NCBI GenBank assembly: GCA_023159155.1
Contig: JAJNNX010000001.1
Span: 186,001-250,000 of the forward strand
Direction of reading: 5' to 3'
From: Ustulina deusta
Lineage: Eukaryota > Ascomycota > Sordariomycetes > Xylariales > Xylariaceae
Length of the DNA stretch: 64,000 nt
This document shows positions 11,192 to 22,315 of this stretch, in pieces; the stretch's first letter is position 1, and each line of letters starts with the position of its first letter. Made by a program: the position numbers and the translations under genes. Under the pieces are notes generated by a model, which was given only the letters and a program-made list of their open reading frames with translations, searched no databases and was not told where the DNA came from.

Positions 11192-12742
11192 CTAGTAGCC
11201 CCTCTTTCGGCTAACTTGATTGAGGAATTCGGCTTTGCCCTCACTCAGTCTCTCGAGGTTGATATCCAGGATAGCCAACAGACGTTGGAAATAGCTATTC
11301 GAGTTCCCGCTCACATGCGGCGTGATAATTACGTTTTTCTTCCCCCAAAGCGGGTGGCCTCTAGGCAAGGGTTCAGGGTCGGTAACGTCAAGAGCGGCGC
11401 CGCGGATCCAGCCCTCGTCGAGCGCGGTGATCAAGTCGTCGGTGACGATTGTAGCGCCGCGCCCGATATTCGAGACGTACGTCTGTTTCCCCGCCAGTAG
11501 CTTGAACTGAGCGGCGCCGAGCATGCCGCGCGTCTCGGGGGTGAGCGGCACGGCGACGACGAGCAGGTCGAGCCCGCTGCTGAGAAACTCGCCAAGCTGC
11601 TCAGGTGTGGTGCCCGAGAACCATCTTGTCGGCAGCGTGCCTTCAGGATCTCCTAGTCCCGGGGGGTGCCACGAATGGTCGCGCCGTGATTCTGGGGTCG
11701 GCCTCGGTCGGTTTGTGTAAGCGTAGACCTCCATGCCCATGGCTGTCGCTACGCGCGCTAGCTGCCGGCCTATACTGCCGTATCCGAGGATGCCGCTACG
11801 GATGTGGGAATCAACTTTGTTAGCTAGTCGGTCTTCGATTATCGGGTTTCCCTCCTGGCATGGGTGATTGATCCTCGGACTGAGTGCGTGGGAAAAGGAG
11901 GTAGTCTATTGATGGTGCTTACACTCTCTGGGTGACAACGTCTAGTGTGTCTACAACGCCCGATTCACGCTCCCACTTACCATCTCGCATGTTGTCGAGG
12001 TAGTGCGGGACTAAGTTGCGAGTTAAAGACGCCACGAGTTAGACAGTGCTTTGACAATTCCCAAAACTCACTGCGTTACCAAGAGAGAGTGAGACTCACT
12101 GCTGTGTTGGAACGCAAGATAGGTACATATCACCCACTCGGCGATGGGTGGCCTGGTGCAAGCGTGGTTAGTCTTGGCCCATGGAAAAGCGCGTGTGAGA
12201 AGTCTCCGGCTCTCTAATATATTGCTTCCAGCACGCTCTTCTCTCCGGCAATCACTATAGTATCGAATGGATGGTTTCTCCCTCGGGAATCTCGGAATAA
12301 ACAAACAAACGGCACAAGTAGCGTAGTTAGGCTTCATTTCTTACCCTGCCACACCATTCGCCGTGCAAAATGGAATCTTGGTGTCCTTGAACAATGGATT
12401 CTCGAGGACATAGTTAGCGCCTGCGCTCTGCAGCTGTACAAGCTGCATTTTCGGTGCCTCCTCTATCGTGGGAAGCCGGGGGCCCGTCAGGACAACCGTC
12501 ACTGTCGCCCAGTCCTCGTCTGTCAGGTTCGGGATGGCAGCGGTCGTGTCTCCCCATGGATTGAAGCGCAAATGCACGACCTGCAGCCCCGGAAACTTGG
12601 TACGGAGATGCTCTCGGTATCCGTCCGGCATATCGAGGTCTGACAGAATCAGCAGCTTGTGGCCCTTGAGGTCCTTGTTTGGGGCCATGGCGGCGGGGCT
12701 GCTTCTTGCTTCCGCCGCATTATCGGGAACCATGTAGCCCAT
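11192..12742 (-). CDS. D-isomer-specific 2-hydroxyacid dehydrogenase
   Basis: This NAD(P)-dependent oxidoreductase converts 2-oxoacids and D-2-hydroxyacids. Four exons (12742-12345, 12152-12100, 12010-11923, 11795-11192) join to 380 residues. The N-terminal catalytic half includes LQSAGANYVLENPLF and TANGVAGPPIAEWVICTYLA. The cofactor domain begins at VGILGYGSIGRQLARVA. The three expected active-site positions are seen: Arg in SNIGRGATI, Glu in DVTDPEPLP and His in IITPHVSGNS. The fold and residues are clear, but the substrate cannot be read from the sequence. The N-terminus (MGYMVPDN) could instead start at the fourth codon. The first intron (12153-12344, 192 nt) is long but does not match the introner family. 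Confidence 0.9.
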
Positions 12743-13574
12743 TCTCTTTTCTGTCTGTTTCTTCCCCTTTCTTCTTCTTGGCTTCTTGACTTCTCTTGGC
12801 TAGGCAGAATAATGGAAATCCCTGTATAGGTCAGTACAGTGAATGTCGTTGAAGTATAAGCCAGTTGTGCCGATGTCTCGTGGTGGTCCACTATTATCCC
12901 TTCCTCTATACTGGCGAGTTATAAGAAAGTGTGTGGTCAAGGCTAACCAATAGTGTCTGCAGTTCGCTCGTCACCAACTGACAGGCATAGATGGCGACAT
13001 CGGATTTATCGGGGTTGCTTATCACCGCCGGCAGTTTGCTCGGAGCAGATACACTATATATCTAATAGGTATGGTAGCTCGCACATTTATACAACCTCAA
13101 AATTCACTTTGTTGTGATTACTTGGGGATCCGTTGTCCCATGTGACTTGCATTGATACAAACTGGACCTCCCCATTTTTATTGTGATAACTTCAACCTGA
13201 CCCTGGCAACTCAAAACATTGTCAAAGCATTGCCGCACCAGTAAAGGTAGAAGAGGGCATAAAGCAATGCAATTCGTTGATTTTGACGAGACATCCATTT
13301 GGTCGCCGGAGTCAACAGGCCTCGGTTTTTTGTTGTCTTACAGCTTCGCAAACTCTGAGCTAACAGGCTAGTATGAAAGCGGCCATTGTGAATTCAACTG
13401 AGGGTAGTAAGACAGGCAAATATTGAATGTGGTGGGCCGGAACGGGACGGTCATTATTTGAGGAACAAATACTTAGTTAAGTAGTAATGCTTGTCACGTC
13501 TCGTAGACATTAAGTGGTCTAGGATAGATAAATGTTCTTCTATTCTAATACCACCCTGTATCACCAAGGCCTTC
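12743..13574. other. Intergenic, no gene recognised
   Basis: The gap holds the promoter of the 2-hydroxyacid dehydrogenase (near 12.75-12.9 kb) and the 3' flank of the carboxypeptidase gene. No coding signal was found. Confidence 0.5.
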
Positions 13575-15761
13575 TTAAAAGTTTGCCCACAAGTATTTCT
13601 GACCCGCCCAGGATTCCTCGCCAGATGCGATAATTTGGTTGGCAGGGAGAGCAAAGCCGTATGTACCCGTGTCTCGGAGTTCAATCGCCCAGCTGTCATG
13701 GAACGGATTAGCTAGTCATTCTGCCATACATTCTACCAAAACGTGAAGGGGCGGTTGGAACTTACGCGAGCTCCGCTACAGTCACATCGGTGAAGTAATC
13801 GTTACTACCTCCGGCTGTAGCATAGAGTGTAGAGCATGTCTGTCCAGTCGTGAATCGAGTTCCGTGGACTTGGGCGATGGCTGTTCCAGTGCTGCTAGCT
13901 AGAGTATTCTGCTTGGACTGGTTCGGTGCTGTTGCGGAGCAGGAGTAGCCATATGGACTGGGGGTCTTACGTTAGTGTGTTCGTGTAATGGAATTCATGA
14001 GGCTAATAACATACGTCAGGATATATTGACCGTAGCTGTGCCAGTCAATATATAACTTGATACCCTTTCCAGCCCCAAGCGTATCTCCATATGCTGAAAA
14101 TCTTCTATTAGTATTCATGGTAATCGATTTGCTTCGGCGTTCAATCTTACTGCGAATTCCAGTATTCTCTGGGGTATCGCCAGCTGCTGCTCCACGATAG
14201 CTATGTTTATTGTTTAGCCATTCGCCATGCTTCATGTTCAAGCGACTTATGAGATTGCTTCGTTCTAGCACTCGTACGATAATGATGCGTAAGACTGCCT
14301 ACTGTTAAGAAAAGTAGCTTACGTTTCTAGATTTCTCAGTCAGAAACATTCAAGACTATCAGGAGTGGATGAGGAAAACAGGAAATGAGTTAAAATAATG
14401 GAGGGAAACAACCAACCTGATCCTGGGCTTGTAGAAGAGCCTGCGCCGTCCCACTTGTACGGCCAGTTTCTATTTATATCTGTGCCCACTGAGCTCTATT
14501 TGACAGTATGGAGTCAGTAATTGTCCTTTCTGTCTCATTGTTGAAAAAAATGGAAGGGGTTTCGGGAGTTTGCAATAGTGATAGAAACACTTTAATGAGG
14601 TAACTCATGCTCCTGAGACATGTCAAAAGGAGGCGTAAAAGACTCCAGCGGACTGACCGTGCCAGAACGCGTCTGTCGATTTTTGCGCCATAGTCGACTT
14701 GTGGTTTGCGTGTAGACGAACCCTATCCATTTACTATCTTTAGTATTGAGCTTATGTCTAGAAGTGTCAGTCAAACCTACCGTCTGGGTTGACAATTGGC
14801 AAGACGTAAAAGTCATAGTTGTCTAAGACAGCTTTGACGGCAGTATCATTCCCGTAGTTGTTAATGAGCTGATAGGTGATGTATTCGACAGTCTGTGTCT
14901 AGTGTTAGATCATGTTAGAGAGAGAGAGCGGGCAGACTGAAATGACCATTGAAGTAATCCATTCCCTAGCGTGAACATTCCCGTGGTAATAGATGGCGGG
15001 CTTGGAACCTTTACCGCCGCTTCCCCAAAGATGGATACCCTATTTAGGAATATAGAGTCAGAAATTGTCATTTATCATAAAAATGGAAGAGTTTCAGCAG
15101 CTTGCAGTAGGGATAGGAGTAGAAACCCCCTAATAAGGCAACTCGTGCTCCTGAGGCTGCCAAAAAGGGGCATAAAAGACTCCGGCGGACTGACCTGGAT
15201 CGCTCTCCCTTCAAAAGACGTGCCGGCGGTGATCAACTCCGAATTAGAAGGAAACGCAGCCTGCAAACTCTGCAAGAACGTCAAGTGATCGGCGTAAGGA
15301 TGGTATGCGCTGAACCACGAGAAGCTCGGTAGAGCGGCGGCGGCCTTAGCAGCATTGGCGGTTGACACGCTTGTTTCCAAGCCTAGGTCTCAATTAGTTC
15401 GCTCCGTCTACGAAAACACTCATCTCGTCGGCTGACCTGGGAATGGCTGCAGCTCTCCTTCTAGGGCAATATCTGCCCCGAGATCTTCTGTCAGTGTCTC
15501 CGCTTCGTAGTTGAGGGCATTAAATGCATCGAGGCTCTCAGGAGGGACGGCAACATCGAAATGGTGAGTATCAATATGCCCACGGTTACGAGAGAGTTCG
15601 ATGGCGGATAAAGACGCAAGCCGGGCCTCAAGATCTGCCGGGTCACCGTCGGTTATGACGCGGAAGACGTGGTAGCCATCGTATATCTCCCGACCCCGCC
15701 TGTCGATTTGGACGCCAGCAACCAGAGGCGCAATGAACAGCGCTGCACGAAGGAACCTCAT
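13575..15761 (-). CDS. Secreted zinc carboxypeptidase, M14A family
   Basis: This metallopeptidase removes C-terminal residues from peptides outside the cell. Ten exons (15761-15437, 15382-15195, 15039-14947, 14892-14781, 14722-14658, 14495-14413, 14200-14151, 14093-14015, 13957-13766, 13692-13575) give 434 residues. A signal peptide ([17 protein letters not shown]) precedes an inhibitory propeptide and the mature domain (from about residue 115). Zinc ligands are His and Glu in [12 protein letters not shown] and His in [12 protein letters not shown]. Substrate-binding residues lie in [12 protein letters not shown], and the catalytic Glu is in [12 protein letters not shown]. Two of nine introns are introner-like elements. 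Intron 14201-14412 needs a weak GTTGTT donor to keep frame; the better GTTGGT donor 4 nt upstream would break it. The enzyme looks intact if that splice is used. Confidence 0.9.
14496..14657 (-). mobile_element. Introner-like element, copy E (carboxypeptidase intron 5)
   Basis: This 162-nt phase-0 intron begins GTCAGTCCGCTGGAGTCTTT on the minus strand. Before the acceptor it contains GGACAATTACTGACTCC and ends CAAATAG. It aligns along most of its length with copy F in the same gene. Its 3' block matches copies A-C. Internally, GTTTC (14559-14563) faces GAAAC (14584-14588). Removing it joins the exon ending RQTRSGT to the one starting [11 protein letters not shown]. Confidence 0.75.
15040..15194 (-). 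mobile_element. Introner-like element, copy F (carboxypeptidase intron 2)
   Basis: This 155-nt phase-0 intron begins GTCAGTCCGCCGGAGTCTTT and has GACAATTTCTGACTC before an acceptor reading CTAAATAG. It is a clear paralogue of copy E. GTTTC (15091-15095) and GAAAC (15122-15126) face each other at the same relative place. The intron lies shortly before the HxxE zinc-binding motif, so the enzyme depends on its removal. Confidence 0.75.
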
Positions 15762-18253
15762 CTTGTCATGTGTGCGGGGGAGGTGATGGAAGAACCAGCG
15801 AAGATTTCTTGTTCTATGGCACCGCTTCTTATACTACCGCATAGCTTGTCCGTGTCAGTTGAACTGGCCCTCGTAGAGTAGCACTCCTCTTCCCACATAC
15901 CCCATTGGGCAGGTCCGTCCCACAGTCTATCGTCGATCATGCGCGATAAGAATGCCTACATCGCTCTGCCATCCCCTACGGGGTTATTTTCTTGTGTATA
16001 GTATACATTGGATTCTGCATTGGACTTCCTGGGTTGTCTGCGGTTGCGGAAAGCCTCTCTCTACCATCGCCCGGCGTGTGGGCACTCTATTCATCTTTCA
16101 CTATATGCCACTGGCCCCTTTTATACTGTCGCTGGAATAGCATCAATGATGAGAACGTGTGCTATAAGGAAATGGTTGGTGGAGTCTGGCATGGGCTGTT
16201 CAGCAAACGAAGTCGGGTCGAGTCGAGCGCATCATATCCATACCAAATGGTGCCAGAACTACCTACATAGGCGATGTCGAGGCAGTCGAGAGGCAATTAA
16301 TTTCCGTTCGCTAAGGTCTGGACATTTTAGCCTGCCGGGTCGTGTAGTGTAGACTGGCGACGTGGAGAAGGGCACCCGAATGCTGCGCCATGCTGGCCCA
16401 AGTAACATGTGTGGTGCTTGGGCTTGACTTGGCGATGAGCATAACTCCAACAGGCAGTTCGAAATGATTTGCGTCATTCTTCCACTGTGCGAGCTTCCCT
16501 ATTGGGTGTAAGACGAGAGTTCTAGATGCCATTCGAACTGCGCTCTCCTATGCCATCATATGCCTTGCTGGTATGACAGTTTCCTTCTAGAGGTAGTGCC
16601 TACGGTGGCCAAGTATTGTTGACTGCAGCACTATAAAGTAATCGTCTGGGCATCGAAGATAGTGGTAGTTCTATTCGCAGCATTTCACAGTTGCCAGATG
16701 AAGATGGAACGCCGGTCTTGTTTTTGGAATGCGCGAAAGGGTAGATGGCGATGTTTCGTGGGTTTCAACGCTTGTTCTGGTGCGTGTTGCTCATCTTTCT
16801 TTCCTCATTCTCTGCACGAGGTATTCAGACGTAGGCCTATATTTTTGATGCACCCGCACAGTCCCCGTCGCCTGTAACATCGTGGGCAGCGTCGATAGTT
16901 TGAGGGCGAGACAGCTCAAGACAAAACCCGGGTGCGTCTAGAATTTGCCACGATGCAATTCAGTCGAGCATCCTCAACACATGGCCAGTTAAATTTATTA
17001 CCTTTTTTTTTCTTCTTCTTTACTTTTGGGACACTCAATTCCTTAGACCTATCTCATGGTTCAAGATGCCCAAGGTGAGAATGAAGACGATGGAACAGAC
17101 TTCACTTTCCATGCGCGCATTACCCGGTAGATGGTTGGCGTGGGGACATATACCTAGCGGTAATTGTGCACTCACTTAATACCAGTGGATAAATCTTACC
17201 TGGGTTAGACCCTGTCATCAGTCAAGCCTTTGGCGGTTAAGATGCATGCGCCCTGGCTCTGGTTGATCATCCTCAGCTGACATTCAGCACCGGAGGATTG
17301 GCGAAGATCAAAACCCGGCGTTAATCGCCGCTTGACGATCACCATGGCAAGGATAGGATGGTATGTTTAGCGGAATATTCGTCAGTTCCCAAGCCGAGAG
17401 CCGAGGAGGTAGCCAGCCATCGGAAGTACACTAACCTGTCGATGCGTTAATGCCAGGGCAGGTCGGGCGTTACAAGGCTTGGCAGACTTCGGACGCCATA
17501 ACCGCGCTGCTTGGCAGCGGTGGATCTTCAAGACACGAACCAGAGATCTCTCAGATCTCTCGGTCTTGAAGGTTTCAGCGAGACCCTGAAATCTAGATAG
17601 GCAGAGAGATCTTCCCAGACCCCCAGACCTACTCGACAATGATCGGTCACATGGATTCTCCAAGTTGAACAACCTGGGCCATGCTCAGCTCGTGAGACCC
17701 GCGCCAGGCCAAAATCGACAGGTCGAAAGACGACATGCGCAGGCGCTGCGACGGAGACTGTTTCACAAGCCCCAAGATGCATACCAGTCCAGCTGACGGG
17801 CTCCTTTGAATGCGTCTTTAGCGCTTTGCTTCGACTACAGTAGGTACACCTGCACCAATACCTTGCGACACCGCGACGGCTCGATGGACAGGTCTCGCTA
17901 ATTATGCGCTCTTGAAACTTCGTAGAAACCACTCATTTGATTTCAGGCCTGAGGGCGGCGCTTCTCAGGGGTTGGGCCGACAGGCGCCCGCGGTGGTATA
18001 TATGTCCTGGCCCCAACTGAAGTCGCGCGGCCATGTCACGATGCTCACCTGAAGTGAAGCACTCTCTGTTCTTTTGGCACTTTGCTGGGCGAAGCTTTCG
18101 TTCTTTCTTTCTCGTCTTTCGTTCGAGCTTCCGCCGGTCGGGATTCTGCTTTCGCTTCTTCGGCCTGCCTTCGTGCCCGCTTCATTATCTTCGTGACTGA
18201 ACCATCTTCAGCGCATTCTCTCCCTCATATCCGCGCTCAAACGCTAGCCCAAG
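15762..18253. other. Long intergenic region, no gene recognised
   Basis: This 2.5-kb gap separates two divergent genes for secreted proteins and so contains both promoters. Several short frames overlap on both strands between 15.9 and 17.9 kb without any family resemblance. A pyrimidine-rich leader runs from about 18060 to 18200. A multi-exon gene of unknown family around 17.3-17.9 kb cannot be ruled out. Confidence 0.45.
17997..18003 (+). promoter_or_regulatory. Possible TATA element of the two-module secreted protein gene
   Basis: TATATAT follows a GC-rich block (CCCGCGG) and lies about 250 bp before the ATG, upstream of a CT-rich leader. This is the usual arrangement of a strong fungal promoter. 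The role is inferred. Confidence 0.4.
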
Positions 18254-19790
18254 ATGCATTTCCTGTGGTTGGCTTCATTGGCTCATTTGGCCGTAGCATC
18301 GCCTGTCGCATTGCCAAATCCGTCCCGTCGAACAGTTGCACAGCTAGACCAGGCAGCGTTCGAGGAGGCTCAGCAGCCCGACACGAGCGCAACCAAGGCG
18401 TTCGCAGGCACTCTCATCAAGGTGGGCTTGTTCATGTTATACGGGAACGTGAACCAAGTAGCTCCGTTAACTAACCGGGTTGGGCAGACGGCAGACGATC
18501 GATGTTTATTTGTTGACGAGCTTTCGGGTGATTTTAGAGCAAATCTCACTCCCATTCAAGTCGCCGAATGTGGCTCTACGGATGGCCAAGAATGGGACAT
18601 TATAACGAACGGAAAACATAATAATGCAGTCGATTCGATGCTCATCGTCAGCACTCTGGTCCGTTGCAAACAGCCACCTGTCCTAGAAATGATGCCTAAC
18701 AAATGCCCAGACAAATGCTTGTTTCAACTTCGACCCAAGGCGGCCGGCTGGGAACCAAGCTATTCTATTCAGTTGCGGTGGGCGAGCAGATGGTGGCGGT
18801 GACGTGACCGATTCGCAACTGTTCCCTTTTAATGGTGGTGCCGGTCCCCTCTCTTTCTCACCGGAGAACGACCCGAGCACATGCTTGACTGTCTCGGATA
18901 ACGTCATTGATGTCGCCCCATGCCAAGCGGGGGACTTACACCAGCTCTTCTCTTTCGGTGATACCCTGTCCCTTGAGCCCAATTCTACTTCCACCGAGGT
19001 AACCGGCACGTTCACCCGCCCGGCGACTACATTGAATCCTACATCGACGACTCTGGGTCAGGGCATCACGACGACCACTGCTACTGGCGTCGCGACAGCA
19101 ACTTCTGTAACGACAAGCAGCGTCGTTGTAGGGATAGCCAATCCTACTGAAGCCGTTCCTGTATCCCGTGCAGGGGGGGTGTTACAACCAACAGCTGTCG
19201 CTGAATCGCATCAGCGCGATGATACCGCGACGCGGGCGTTCGAATCCATCAGCATTCAGTCGCCTGATGGACGCTGTCTTTTTATCGACCCAACCGCCGG
19301 GGATTTCCGCGAAAATCTTATCCCGGTGTCACTGGTGCGTTGCGCTGGCACACCCAACGAGAAGTTTGACATTATTACGAGCGGAAAACATAACACCGCG
19401 GATAATTCTGCCCTCATAGTGAGCAGCTTGGTAAGCCCTATGAGCTGCGATATTGGATTCTTCAAGACGATATTCTAATGTATTTACAGATGAATGGGTG
19501 CATCAGCTTCGATGGCCGTCGCCAGGCAGGCGATACTGTCACTATATTCTCCTGCGGGGGTAGGGCAGACGGAGGTTGGTCACATCACTCCTTCAGCTAG
19601 CAACGATACTAACAATGCCGAAGGCGGCGAGACCAACAGCGGCCAACTCGTTCCCTTCACGGGTGGAACTCAGCTAACACTTGCGCCCGAGAGCGAGCGC
19701 AATGTGACCTGCATTGTGTCTGGAAATGACCGCCTGGATTCCGCTCCTTGCACAAATGACGATTCGCAAGTCTTCAAAATATTAGCATGA
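18254..19790 (+). CDS. Secreted protein with two copies of a lectin-like module (function unknown)
   Basis: Five exons (18254-18421, 18488-18658, 18711-19430, 19490-19574, 19624-19790) give 436 residues. A signal peptide (MHFLWLASLAHLAVA) is followed by module 1 (about residues 47-235), a Thr/Ser-rich linker, and module 2 (about 300-436). The modules align closely: DRCLFVDELSGDFRANL with GRCLFIDPTAGDFRENL, WDIITNGKHN with FDIITSGKHN, and FSCGGRADGGG with the same string. Each has a QLFPF/QLVPF segment and ends in a Cys-containing strand and a Q(L/V)F motif. The pattern recalls beta-trefoil carbohydrate-binding domains, but I do not recognise the family with certainty and claim no activity. 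The introns at 18659-18710 and 19431-19489 sit at the same place in both modules. The other two introns are each unique to one module. Confidence 0.8.
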
Positions 19791-20301
19791 TGAATTATGG
19801 AGAACTATGTGCTAGATGCATGAAGGGGTTTTAAACTATTTCGTGGTTTTCTGGTAGTACCGGCCTCGATGATTTGGATTGAACAAAATCTTTTTCTCTA
19901 TATACCTTTGTCACATGTATAAATATTCGGTGGAGTTGCTTCTGAGTGTTCCGGTAGATTATCAAAACGATCAAGTCACACGACAATAGTGAAGTGCATA
20001 TTTTCGTTCCCATATTTCCGCCGAACACTCTCCCCTTAAGTTTAAGTCGTTGCAAGCGGTGCATATGGAGTGCTAAGCGGACTGCAGAATCCGGAGATAT
20101 TGGCCATGCTTAGCAGGTATGATGATTCTGGTTGTTTTCTTCAATACCGGTCGATTACTATCAGCCGCTAGAAAGCCGCAGCTCTATGTAACACATTCCT
20201 GCCCCAATGGTATTCATGGAAATAAGGCACAACAGAAAAGAAGAAAAGGAAAGGAAAGGAAAAGGGACCATATAGAGATGCCCAGTTTTGCTTTATCATT
20301 A
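19791..20301. other. Short intergenic region
   Basis: This gap holds the 3' ends of the convergent two-module secreted protein gene and the NmrA-type gene. It includes an A/G-rich tract at about 20230-20265. No coding signal. Confidence 0.5.
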
Positions 20302-21373
20302 CTATTCCACGTTCTCAAAAGGGCTCTCTTGATCCAGCCACTCCCTGAAAGTCAGCAACCCGGGATAGTCAGTACGACGCGCCTCGATATCTGCACGATA
20401 CCCGTCGCTCGCAAACCAGCTGATCATCACCCGTAGCTCGGGCAACATAAAAGTGAGAGCGCTTCCAAAGAACGAATATGCCACGGGGGCGGGTTGGCCC
20501 GTTACGCTCTCAAACGACTGGTTCATCTCATCAAAGTTCAACTCGTCTCCAGCAAGACCGACCGCTTTACGATCCCATTTCTTCAGGTCGGTAAATGCCT
20601 GAGCCGCAAAAATGCCAATGTCCCTTGTAGCAACCCACTGCACTGGCTTGTTGTCAAGCCAATTACGCAACGCTGCCAGGAAGACTTTGGTAGGAAACCC
20701 GGGGGCCAGGTTGTCCATGAACTATCCAACCCAAGATTAGCAACTAGTACACTTGCAAGACAATGACAATAGCCTCAATTATCATCCCGCTCGGCGCGCG
20801 GATTACGAGCCGGGACTAGATGTAACTCCAGAAAACACAGGTGGAAAGGTCACTTACGGCAACGGGACGCAAGATGGTCCAGCCCATGTTTTCTCCAGGT
20901 TTCCCTGTTGCAGTAGCGTCGCGAAGATGATGCTCAATCTCGCACTTGGTCCGGAAATGTGGGATGGGGGTTGGATTGTCCCAAGAAACATGATCGCCTC
21001 CTCGCTCAACACTGCTGTATACGAAGTGCTTGACACCAGCCTTGATAGACTCGTCTATGAGTGCCTTTCCCTGCCTAATCTCCCCTTCCGAGGTGACCCC
21101 TTTGCCCATGGAGACTTGTACCGAGTAAACGCCCCATACGGGTTGTCCCGCCACATTCTGCGCTTCCCTGAAAAGGCCGGGAACTTCATCGAGATCGCCT
21201 TGGACGAGCTTGATGGAAGGAGATCTTGAGCTTAGTCTCTTGGCAGCGGACCTAGAAACGTCTCTGGTGACGGCAAGGATGGTGAAAGTCTCGGCTTTTT
21301 GGCTGAGCAAGGCTTCAATGACGGCGCCGCCCTGCTTTCCCGTGGCGCCCGTGACGAGGATGACTTTAGCCAT
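20302..21373 (-). CDS. NmrA-like / atypical short-chain dehydrogenase
   Basis: Two exons (21373-20858 and 20721-20302) encode 311 residues. The N-terminal NAD(P)-binding motif is MAKVILVTGATGKQGGAVIE. KHFVYSSVERGG occupies the position of the modified active site, followed by WTILRPVAFMDNL across the splice, and then a C-terminal substrate-side domain. NmrA-type proteins bind NAD(P) and act either as redox sensors, as NmrA does in nitrogen repression, or as reductases in secondary metabolism. The sequence does not decide between these. The frame stays open upstream of the chosen ATG, but the Rossmann motif fits this start. Neighbours in the same block are a SnoaL-like protein, a DUF1772 protein and oxygenases, which favours a metabolic role. 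Confidence 0.88.
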
Positions 21374-21754
21374 GATGGCTATTGCGGTGTACGATGTATG
21401 TATGGAATGTGTTTTAGAAAATCTAAAACAAAATGGGATGTTGAAAGGGGAAAGGAAATCGAACGGGCAGATAGGTCCTTTACTTGGTATCATCACTGTC
21501 CCTTTAAACTTCATCGGGCATCATACGGCGAACTTAAATGATAACGGTCGGCGCCGAACAAGCACCGTCCTGCATTATTGCATCCAGGCTCTAAACTTCT
21601 ACCGCGAAGCAGCGGGATTCCACGAACTCATAGGAAAGCCGGATTTCTATATGAAGTTCGTATCCGGCCAAGGCCAAGGCCGCTGGTTGAGGGCCTTGGA
21701 GAGCCGGCGATCGACGTCCTACTTTTCCACTTCGCTGCTCGTATTCTGTGCGGG

Positions 21755-22315
21755 ATGGAGGTTTCCAGATGGCGGCGTATGCAGACAATCGACGCACTTC
21801 TCGACGGGTACAGCAGCCTCTCAGTCGCGAAACTTCTCGAGCCGCTCGCGCCCGGCTTCCACCACCAGACGCTGCCCGGGAGTCTGGGCATGCCCGTACG
21901 CGACAGAGACGCCTTCGCGAAGCACGCGGCAGGGGTGTTCGGCGTGTTTGAAGAGTTCAGGATGACGCCGAGGACGGTGGTCGACGACGCGGCCGCGGGC
22001 ATCGTGGCCATCGACGCACAGATGCTCGGCACCTTGAAACGGGGCAAGGGCGAATGGAACAACGAGTGCGTGATGATGGTCAGATTGACCGAAGATGGCT
22101 GCAAGGTTCTCGACGTCAGGGAGTTCGTCGATAGCGCGAAGGCGATCGAAATGGCGCGGACACACGCGCCCGAGGCTTTCGGCGGCAATGTGGACGACGC
22201 CTCGAACGCGAAGGAGGAGAGCCTCTTTGGCTGGGCAGTGATAGGTTCGGACTCGTGGATTCACGTCGGCGCGGCAGTTGTTGTTCTAATTGGCTTACGC
22301 CGCATGTTGTCGTAA
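21755..22315 (+). CDS. SnoaL/NTF2-like protein with C-terminal hydrophobic segment
   Basis: This single exon of 186 residues starts at MEVSRWRRMQTIDALLDGYS; the open frame upstream of it has no ATG. The body fits the NTF2/SnoaL fold seen in small dehydratases, cyclases and isomerases. It has the usual elements KLLEPLAPGFHHQTLP, FGVFEEFRMTP, AAAGIVAIDAQM and CVMMVRLTEDGCKVLDVREFVDSA. After the domain comes a linker and a hydrophobic stretch, WIHVGAAVVVLIGLRRML, that could anchor it to a membrane. Codon use is strongly GC3-biased compared with the 3' flank. The substrate is unknown. It is divergent from the NmrA-type gene. Confidence 0.72.
   Translation: MEVSRWRRMQTIDALLDGYSSLSVAKLLEPLAPGFHHQTLPGSLGMPVRDRDAFAKHAAGVFGVFEEFRMTPRTVVDDAAAGIVAIDAQMLGTLKRGKGEWNNECVMMVRLTEDGCKVLDVREFVDSAKAIEMARTHAPEAFGGNVDDASNAKEESLFGWAVIGSDSWIHVGAAVVVLIGLRRMLS

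Noticed and set aside
12153..12344. 192-nt intron of the 2-hydroxyacid dehydrogenase as an introner
   Set aside because: None of the three shared blocks is present.
14201..14412. Carboxypeptidase intron 6 as a third subfamily E/F copy
   Set aside because: TTTCTGACTGAG resembles the family acceptor block, but it lies about 110 nt from the acceptor and the donor half does not match.
15762..18253. Several 60-134-codon frames in the long gap before the two-module secreted protein gene
   Set aside because: They overlap each other in different frames, lack known motifs and have no clear splice joins.
18804..19478. A separate gene starting inside the two-module secreted protein gene
   Set aside because: The apparent frame break at about 18.7-18.8 kb is explained by the 52-nt intron 18659-18710, which restores the module 1 sequence homologous to module 2.
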